Shown here: positions 58,418 to 64,000 of the stretch, piece by piece
Layout: each line of letters begins with the position of its first letter
Position numbering within the stretch: position 1 is the stretch's first letter
Assembly (NCBI GenBank): GCA_942492795.1
Contig: OW818639.1
Coordinates: 1,240,001-1,304,000, forward strand
DNA: 64,000 bases
From: RGIG3178 sp942492795
GTDB lineage: Bacteria > Bacillota > Clostridia > Christensenellales > QAND01
Direction of reading: 5' to 3'
The notes under the pieces: generated by a model
The model's database searches: none
Seen by the model: only the letters and a program-made list of their open reading frames with translations
What the model was told of the DNA's origin: nothing
Translations under genes and position numbers: made by a program

Positions 58418-59929
58418 TCAATCCCTCACCATCAGCAACCGGTTGATGCCGTTCAGATAGGCCAGAATGCTGGCTTCCATCACGTCGGTGGACAACCCTC
58501 TGCCGGTTATCAACTCGTTCTTGTATTGGAGTTTCACCACCACTTCGCCAAGGGCATCCTTGCCTTCGGTAACGGAGCGGATGGCGTAATCCTGCAATTC
58601 ATAGGGCGGAGCGTCTATCAACTTGTCGATGGCGTTGTACGCGGCGTCCACCGGTCCGTTGCCAAGCGCCACATCCTCGGATTCCTCGCCGTCTTTGGCG
58701 AGGGTGACAGAACAGGTGGCTTTCGCTTCGGTGGCGGAATGCATGTCAAAGCGCTTGAGCTGATACCCGCCTTCGTTTAGCGAACCGTCCCGAATCAATG
58801 CCTCTATGTCGCCGTCGTGCACTTCCTTCTTCCGGTCGCACAGAGCCTTGAACATTTCAAAATACTGCGCCAGCTCCTGCTGGTTCAAATCGAAACCGAG
58901 TTCCTCGACGCGCGCGTCAAAAGCGTGGCGTCCGCTGTGCTTGCCCAGCACCAGCGTACCGGAGGTCAGCCCGATGGATGCGGGCGACATGATCTCGTAC
59001 GTCGCGCGGTTTGCCATCACGCCGTGCTGGTGGATGCCCGCTTCGTGCGCAAATGCGTTTGCGCCAACGATGGGTTTGTTGCGCGGTGCTGCCATGCCGA
59101 CGGCGGAATAGACCAGTTTGCTCGCACGCGAGAGCTCGGTCGTCACGACGCGGCACTGTGCGTCGTAAAAGCTTTTGCGCGTGTGCAGCGCCATTACAAC
59201 CTCTTCCAAGGCGGCATTGCCGGCGCGCTCTCCGAGCCCGTTGACCGCGCATTCGATCTGCGTGGCGCCCGCCTGCAGAGAACTCAGCGAGTTTGCGACT
59301 GCCAGCCCCAAATCGTTGTGGCAATGTACCGACACGACGACCTTTTCGATGCCGTGCACGTTTTTGTTCAGATACTGCAAAAGCTGCACCATCTCCTGCG
59401 GCGTCGTGTAGCCCACGGTATCCGGCACGTTGATGACGGTAGCGCCCGCACGGATCACGGCAGAAAAGACCTTTGCCAAAAACTCGTAATCGCTTCTTGT
59501 CGCGTCCTCGGCGGAAAACTCCACGGCCGGGCATTTGCTTTTCGCATAGCGCACCATATCCTCCGCGCGCTGCAAAACGGCCTCGGGTTGCATCCGCAGC
59601 TTGTATTCCATGTGCAGCGGCGAGGTGGAGATAAACGTGTGGATCAGCGGAGATGCAGCGCAGCGCACCGCCTCGTACGCACGGTCAATATCCTTTTCAA
59701 CAGCGCGCGCCAAAGACGCAACGGTACAATCCTTCACTGTTTGGGCTATTGCCAGCACCGATTCAAAATCACCGACGGAAGAGATGGCAAATCCCGCTTC
59801 AATAACGTCCACCTTGAGCTTCTCAAGCTGTTTGGCCACCTCGATCTTTTCATGTAGTTCCATGCTGCACCCCGGGGCCTGTTCACCGTCCCGAAGGGTA
59901 GTGTCAAAAATACGAATTGTCTGTGCCAT
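58418..59929 (-). CDS. leuA: 2-isopropylmalate synthase
   Basis: 503 residues: FDTTLRDGEQAPGCSMELHEKI, INVPDTVGYTTPQEM, VSVHCHNDLGLAVANSL, CAVNGLGERAGNAALEEV, GANAFAHEAGIHQHG and GKHSGRHAF, followed by the C-terminal leucine-sensing domain with LGNGPVDAAYNAIDKL. First committed step of leucine synthesis. The start MAQTIRIF at 59929 lies nine bases after AAAGGAGG; an ATG three codons earlier is too close to it. Confidence 0.96.
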   Translation of the reverse strand: MAQTIRIFDTTLRDGEQAPGCSMELHEKIEVAKQLEKLKVDVIEAGFAISSVGDFESVLAIAQTVKDCTVASLARAVEKDIDRAYEAVRCAASPLIHTFISTSPLHMEYKLRMQPEAVLQRAEDMVRYAKSKCPAVEFSAEDATRSDYEFLAKVFSAVIRAGATVINVPDTVGYTTPQEMVQLLQYLNKNVHGIEKVVVSVHCHNDLGLAVANSLSSLQAGATQIECAVNGLGERAGNAALEEVVMALHTRKSFYDAQCRVVTTELSRASKLVYSAVGMAAPRNKPIVGANAFAHEAGIHQHGVMANRATYEIMSPASIGLTSGTLVLGKHSGRHAFDARVEELGFDLNQQELAQYFEMFKALCDRKKEVHDGDIEALIRDGSLNEGGYQLKRFDMHSATEAKATCSVTLAKDGEESEDVALGNGPVDAAYNAIDKLIDAPPYELQDYAIRSVTEGKDALGEVVVKLQYKNELITGRGLSTDVMEASILAYLNGINRLLMVRD

Positions 59930-59945
59930 TCGCCGCATCCTCCTT

Positions 59946-61604
59946 TCACTCGATGATAGCGCCCTTGTCCGCGGAGCTAACGCGTTCGCGGTAGCGCTTG
60001 AGATATCCCGTAAACTCATTTTTCTTTAAAACCGTGTTCTCACGGCGCGTCTTTAGTTCTTCCTCCGATACCAACAACTCGAGCGAATAGTTCGGTATGT
60101 TGATGGAAATCAAATCGCCGTCCTGAATATAGGCGATGGGTCCGCTGCTTGCGGCCTCCGGCGATACGTGGCCGATGCACGCCCCGCGCGTTGCGCCCGA
60201 AAACCGCCCGTCGGTGATAAGAGCAACGGACTTGTCTAGACCCATGCCCGCGATGGCGGATGTGGGTGCGAGCATTTCGCGCATACCCGGGCCTCCCGAC
60301 GGCCCTTCATAGCGGATGACCAGCACATCGCCGGATTTTACCTTGCCGCCGTAGATGGCTTCGCTGGCTTCCTCTTCGCTGTTGAAAACGCGCGCCGGAC
60401 CTTTGTGAACCAGCATTTCAGGATCGACCGCGCTGCGTTTGACGACGCTGCCGTTGGGAGCCAACGACCCGAACAGGACGGCCAAACCGCCGGTCTTCGC
60501 ATACGGCTCTTTGACGCTTCGAATTACATTGCGGTCTTTGACGGTCACGTTTGTTATGTTATTTTCGACGCTTTGCCCCGTCACAGTCAACAGCGATCCG
60601 TTTATGAACCCGTTTTCAAAGAGCTCTTTCATCACAGCCTGCACGCCGCCCGCCAGATCCAGATCCTGCATGTGGTGTCCGCCGGCGGGTGCGAGTTTGC
60701 ACAGATTGGGCGTGTTTTCGGAGATATCGTTTATCATGTTCAGATCGTAATGGATGCCCGCTTCGTGCGCGATCGCCGCCAGATGCAGCACGGTATTGGT
60801 GGAGCAACCGAGCGCCATATCCACCGTCAGCGCGTTGTGCATCGCGTCCGGCGTCATGATATCCAGCGCCTTGATGCCTTTGTTGTAAAGCTCCATCACC
60901 TTTTCACCCGCCGCCTTGGCCAGGCGTATGCGCCCGGCGTATACCGCGGGGATGGTGCCGTTGCCCGGCAGCGCCATACCGATGGCTTCGCACAGGCAGT
61001 TCATGGAATTGGCGGTGAACATTCCGGCGCACGATCCGCAGCCCGGACAGGCGTTGTCCTCCACATGCTGCAATTGAGCCTCGTCGATCTTGCCGACCTT
61101 ATAGCTTCCCACGGCCTCGAAGACGCTGTTTAGATCCAGATCCCGCCCGTAGGCGTCCCGGACGGAAAGCATCGGGCCGCCGGATACGAAGATGGAAGGA
61201 AGGTTGAGCCTTGCCGCCGCCATCAGCATGCCGGGCACGATCTTGTCACAGTTGGGGATGAACACCAGCGCGTCAAAGCAGTGTGCCCGCACCATGCATT
61301 CGATGGTATCCGCGATCAGTTCGCGCGACGCCAGGGAGTATTTCATGCCGACATGCCCCATCGCGATGCCGTCGCATACGCCGATGGTGTTGAACTCCAC
61401 GGGCATGCCGCCCGCCGCCAACACCCCGTCTTTGACGGCGCGCGCTATGGTGTTGAGATGAACATGGCCGGGGATGATCTCGTTGAACGAATTCACGATG
61501 CCGATCATCGGTTTTCTGATTTGGCTGTCCGTCATGCCGAGCGCCTTTAAAAGCGAACGGTGAGGCGCGCGCTCAACGCCAACCTTGACGTTATCGCTAT
61601 TCAT
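59946..61604 (-). CDS. ilvD: Dihydroxy-acid dehydratase
   Basis: 552 residues: VNSFNEIIPGHVHLNTIARAVKDGV, FIPNCDKIVPGMLMAAARLN, ACPGCGSCAGMFTANSMNCLCEAIGMALPGNGTIPA (FeS Cys region), GRFSGATRGACIGHVSPEA near the end. Catalyses the dehydration step shared by valine, isoleucine and leucine routes. The start overlaps the ilvC 3' end by 8 bp. Confidence 0.97.
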   Translation of the reverse strand: MNSDNVKVGVERAPHRSLLKALGMTDSQIRKPMIGIVNSFNEIIPGHVHLNTIARAVKDGVLAAGGMPVEFNTIGVCDGIAMGHVGMKYSLASRELIADTIECMVRAHCFDALVFIPNCDKIVPGMLMAAARLNLPSIFVSGGPMLSVRDAYGRDLDLNSVFEAVGSYKVGKIDEAQLQHVEDNACPGCGSCAGMFTANSMNCLCEAIGMALPGNGTIPAVYAGRIRLAKAAGEKVMELYNKGIKALDIMTPDAMHNALTVDMALGCSTNTVLHLAAIAHEAGIHYDLNMINDISENTPNLCKLAPAGGHHMQDLDLAGGVQAVMKELFENGFINGSLLTVTGQSVENNITNVTVKDRNVIRSVKEPYAKTGGLAVLFGSLAPNGSVVKRSAVDPEMLVHKGPARVFNSEEEASEAIYGGKVKSGDVLVIRYEGPSGGPGMREMLAPTSAIAGMGLDKSVALITDGRFSGATRGACIGHVSPEAASSGPIAYIQDGDLISINIPNYSLELLVSEEELKTRRENTVLKKNEFTGYLKRYRERVSSADKGAIIE

Positions 61605-62601
61605 CCGTAGGCTCCTTCTGCCAGCTCATCAGACCGCGCAGCTGCTTGCCTGTGGACTCGATCAACAGACCCTGTTCCTGCTTGCGGCGCGCGTTGAAGA
61701 ACGGACGGTTTGACATGTTTTCCAAAATCCATTTGCGCGCGAATTCGCCGTTTTGGATTTCGCTCAAAATCTGCTTCATCTCTTTGCGCGTTTCCTGCGT
61801 GATGATGCGGCTGCCCGTGGTGTAGTCGCCATATTCCGCAGTATCGCTGATGGAATAACGCATGAAGCTCAGTCCTCCCTGTACGACCAGGTCGATGATG
61901 AGTTTCATCTCGTGCAGACACTCGAAATATGCGCTCTCGGGCTGGTATCCGGCTTCGACAAGCGTGTCAAAGCCCGCTTTCATCAGTTCGCAGACGCCGC
62001 CGCACAGAACTGCCTGTTCGCCGAACAGATCGGTCTCGGTCTCTTCACGGAACGTTGTCTCCAAAACGCCCGCCCGCGCTCCGCCGATGCCGAGCGCATA
62101 TGCCAGCGCGATATCCTTCGCGTGTCCGCTCGCATCCTGATGGACCGCGATGAGGCAGGGAACGCCTTTGCCTTCGGTATATTGGCTACGAACCGTATGT
62201 CCGGGGCCTTTGGGGGCTATCATGATGACATCGATGAAACTCGGCGGGACGATCTGGCCGAAATGGATGTTGAAGCCGTGGGCAAACGCCATTGCCATCC
62301 CTTCACGCAGGTTCGGCGCCACGTCGTTTCTATACAGCACAGCCTGCTTCTCGTCGTTGATCAGGATCATGACGACATCCGCTTTTTGTACGGCTTCCGC
62401 CGCGTTGTAAACGGTAAAACCAGCCGCTTTCGCGCGAAGCGCGGACTTTGATCCTTCATACAACCCTACGATGACATTAACGCCGCTGTCCCGAAGGTTT
62501 TGTGCGTGTGCGTGACCCTGGCTGCCATAGCCGATAACCGCCACCGTTTTGCCGGATAGAAGACCAAGGTTACAATCCTTTTCATAGTACATCGTTGCCA
62601 T
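61597..62601 (-). CDS. ilvC: Ketol-acid reductoisomerase
   Basis: 334 residues, class I: VIGYGSQGHAHAQNLRDSGVNV (nucleotide fold), MIAPKGPGHTVRSQY, DLFGEQAVLCGG, ECLHEMKLIIDLVVQGGLSFMRYSISDTAEYGDY with the Mg2+-binding acidic residues. The residues after the second strand (LYEGSKSA) suggest NADPH. Start overlaps ilvN by 20 bp. Confidence 0.97.
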   Translation of the reverse strand: MATMYYEKDCNLGLLSGKTVAVIGYGSQGHAHAQNLRDSGVNVIVGLYEGSKSALRAKAAGFTVYNAAEAVQKADVVMILINDEKQAVLYRNDVAPNLREGMAMAFAHGFNIHFGQIVPPSFIDVIMIAPKGPGHTVRSQYTEGKGVPCLIAVHQDASGHAKDIALAYALGIGGARAGVLETTFREETETDLFGEQAVLCGGVCELMKAGFDTLVEAGYQPESAYFECLHEMKLIIDLVVQGGLSFMRYSISDTAEYGDYTTGSRIITQETRKEMKQILSEIQNGEFARKWILENMSNRPFFNARRKQEQGLLIESTGKQLRGLMSWQKEPTDE

Positions 62602-63127
62602 TTATAAAATCCTCCTCAGTATTTTTATCATACGCCAGGCAGTAAGTGCTTCTGCCGATGGCGGTAGGACCGGTTCTGCAGATTTCGATGATGCCGTAGG
62701 GCTCCACGTACTTCAAAAATGCGTTGAGCTTGTTCGGGTCGCCTGTGATCTCGATCATCATGGACGTTGGCGACAGGTCCACAACCGAAGCGCGGTAGGC
62801 ATTGACCGCCTCCATGATCTGCGCAAGCTGCTCCTTTTCCATTTGAAGCTTGACGATCAACAGTTCGCGCACGACGATTTTCTCTAAATCCATCAATTCC
62901 ACGCACTTCACATCAAAGAGCTTTTCAAGCTGGCGTACGATCTGGGTCTTTACGTTCTCGTCGCCGCGGGAAACGATGGTGATGCGCGATATGGTCGGAT
63001 CCACCGTAACGCCTACGGTGAGGCTGTCGATGTTGAACGCGCGCCGCGCGAACAGGGCGGAAACCCTTGTCAACACGCCGGCGTGGTTGTTGACCAGAAG
63101 CGATACGACGAATTGTTCTTTTTCCAT
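62582..63127 (-). CDS. ilvN: Acetolactate synthase small (regulatory) subunit
   Basis: 181 residues: ACT domain with VVSLLVNNHAGVLTRVSALFARRAFNIDSLTVGVT, then the ALS_ss_C part (KLFDVKCVELMD through GPTAIGR). It gives valine feedback control to IlvB. ATG at 63127 follows TAGGAGGGTG; a GTG two codons earlier lies within that ribosome site. A few bp after ilvB. Confidence 0.95.
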   Translation of the reverse strand: MEKEQFVVSLLVNNHAGVLTRVSALFARRAFNIDSLTVGVTVDPTISRITIVSRGDENVKTQIVRQLEKLFDVKCVELMDLEKIVVRELLIVKLQMEKEQLAQIMEAVNAYRASVVDLSPTSMMIEITGDPNKLNAFLKYVEPYGIIEICRTGPTAIGRSTYCLAYDKNTEEDFINGNDVL

Positions 63128-63141
63128 GATCACCCTCCTAT

Positions 63142-64000
63142 TCAGCGTAAAATGATATCGTTTATGCCAAGCCCGGGCGGTATCATCGGCAGCACCTGTT
63201 CATCCTCATCGATGCGGCAGTCGATAACGACGGGGCCGTCGCAATCGAATGCCTCCCGGATGCGCGCATCGAATTCCGCCTTGCTCGTTGCCCGAAGACC
63301 CTTAGCGCCGAAGCTCTGCGCAAGCATTACATAGTCCGTCTTGCGCTCAAGGCTCGTGCAGGAGTACCGCTGGGCGTAAAACAGTGTTTGCCATTGCCTT
63401 ACCATTCCCAAAACACCGTTGTTGATCAGAACGACCACAAGCGGAAGGTTGAAAGATACGGCGGTTGCCAGTTCGTTCATGTTCATGTGGAAGCTTCCGT
63501 CGCTTGTAAAGAGCAATGTTTTTTTCTGTGTGCCGATGCATGCGCCGATGGCTGCTCCCATGCCGAATCCCATCGTCCCCAGCCCGCCGCTTGTTACAAA
63601 CGTGCGCGGCTTTTTAAACTTGTAATATTGCGTCGTCCACATCTGGTGCTGCCCCACATCGGTTGCCACCGCGCTATCGCTGTTGTAGCTGCACGCCGTT
63701 TCGATGATGTGCTGCGGCGTCAGACGGGAATTGCCCATATCCAAAGAGTTCTTGGGGTCTTCCTTCATCGCCCGGACTTCCTGGTTCCAGATTGTATGCG
63801 ATTTTTCGTTGACCGCTTCCAAAAGCCTTTGCAAAACGCTCTTTACATCGCCCATCAGGCTGACGTCGGTCGGAATATTCTTGCCTATCTCCGCAGGGTC
63901 AATGTCTATTTGAATGACCTTGCGACCGCGGGAGAACTCGGATTTTTTGCCCGTTGCCCGGTCTGAAAACCGCACGCCCACGGCGATTAAAAGATCACTC
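63142..64000 (-). CDS. ilvB: Acetolactate synthase large subunit, 5'-truncated by window edge
   Basis: The C-terminal ~285 residues of a ThDP-dependent acetolactate synthase; the frame is open to the last base. Visible are GVRFSDRATGK, IDIDPAEIGKNI, ATDVGQHQMWTTQYYKFKKPRTFVTSGGLGTMGFGMGAAIGA, the ThDP motif SDGSFHMNMNELATAV...LPLVVVLINNGVLGMVRQWQ and the substrate loop YSCTSL. The motif reads SDGSF rather than the usual GDGSF. Heads the visible part of the ilv-leu operon; its leader is outside the window. Confidence 0.95.
   Translation of the reverse strand, partial: SDLLIAVGVRFSDRATGKKSEFSRGRKVIQIDIDPAEIGKNIPTDVSLMGDVKSVLQRLLEAVNEKSHTIWNQEVRAMKEDPKNSLDMGNSRLTPQHIIETACSYNSDSAVATDVGQHQMWTTQYYKFKKPRTFVTSGGLGTMGFGMGAAIGACIGTQKKTLLFTSDGSFHMNMNELATAVSFNLPLVVVLINNGVLGMVRQWQTLFYAQRYSCTSLERKTDYVMLAQSFGAKGLRATSKAEFDARIREAFDCDGPVVIDCRIDEDEQVLPMIPPGLGINDIILR

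Overview
The window looks like chromosome from an anaerobic, endospore-forming Clostridia-type Firmicute of moderate GC. The pointers are a full-length Spo0A, an ECF folate transporter behind a tetrahydrofolate riboswitch, an aldehyde:ferredoxin oxidoreductase with its own polyferredoxin, VanW, CBO0543, DUF4180 and YlxP-like proteins, strong AGGAGG-type ribosome binding sites and sigma-A promoters. Genus cannot be fixed from the sequence alone. No rRNA, tRNA, transposase, CRISPR array or recognisable prophage was seen.

Layout. 1-10 kb: 3' part of feoB, then small and membrane genes (VanW, YlxP/DUF503, lipoprotein, a large glycosyltransferase-like membrane protein), then the folate/pantothenate unit folT - cofE-like ligase - panD led by a tetrahydrofolate riboswitch and terminator. 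A probable stand-alone small RNA converges on panD. 10-21 kb: a HIRAN-like membrane protein; a response regulator / kinase / ABC exporter cluster with a shared 14-bp inverted repeat in front of both transcription units; truA, a PAP2 phosphatase, DUF4180; and a tungsten/molybdenum aldehyde oxidoreductase with a four-cluster ferredoxin. 21-34 kb: nadA-nadB-nadC (de novo NAD), a Ca2+-type P-ATPase behind a structured leader with its own terminator, an Amt ammonium transporter fused to a P-II domain, and two metallopeptidases (M42, M28).

33-40 kb is the accessory part: several families of non-coding repeats, a very AT-rich islet with a 5'-truncated gene and the tail of another, an SDR/TetR divergent pair, and small unknown genes. 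40-49 kb: a short, divergent cis-prenyltransferase-like gene facing a DUF2087/GIY-YIG-like pair across a perfect palindrome; CBO0543; nitroreductase; larE-larB-larC for the nickel-pincer cofactor, where LarC is one continuous protein with a ~100-residue His/Asp/Cys-rich insert; a cN-I type 5'-nucleotidase; and a membrane protein. 48.5-53.9 kb: spo0A followed by a 1515-residue soluble multi-PAS/GAF histidine kinase, a likely cognate pair feeding the sporulation decision.

54-64 kb is one minus-strand branched-chain amino-acid operon: ilvB(partial)-ilvN-ilvC-ilvD-leuA-cimA-leuC-leuD-leuB, mostly with overlapping or near-abutting genes and closed by a strong terminator. With cimA inside, the same LeuCDB enzymes can serve leucine and, through citramalate, isoleucine synthesis. 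Much of the regulatory interest lies in transcribed leaders carrying intrinsic terminators: folT (riboswitch recognised), the P-type ATPase (sensor not recognised), amt-glnB and larE.
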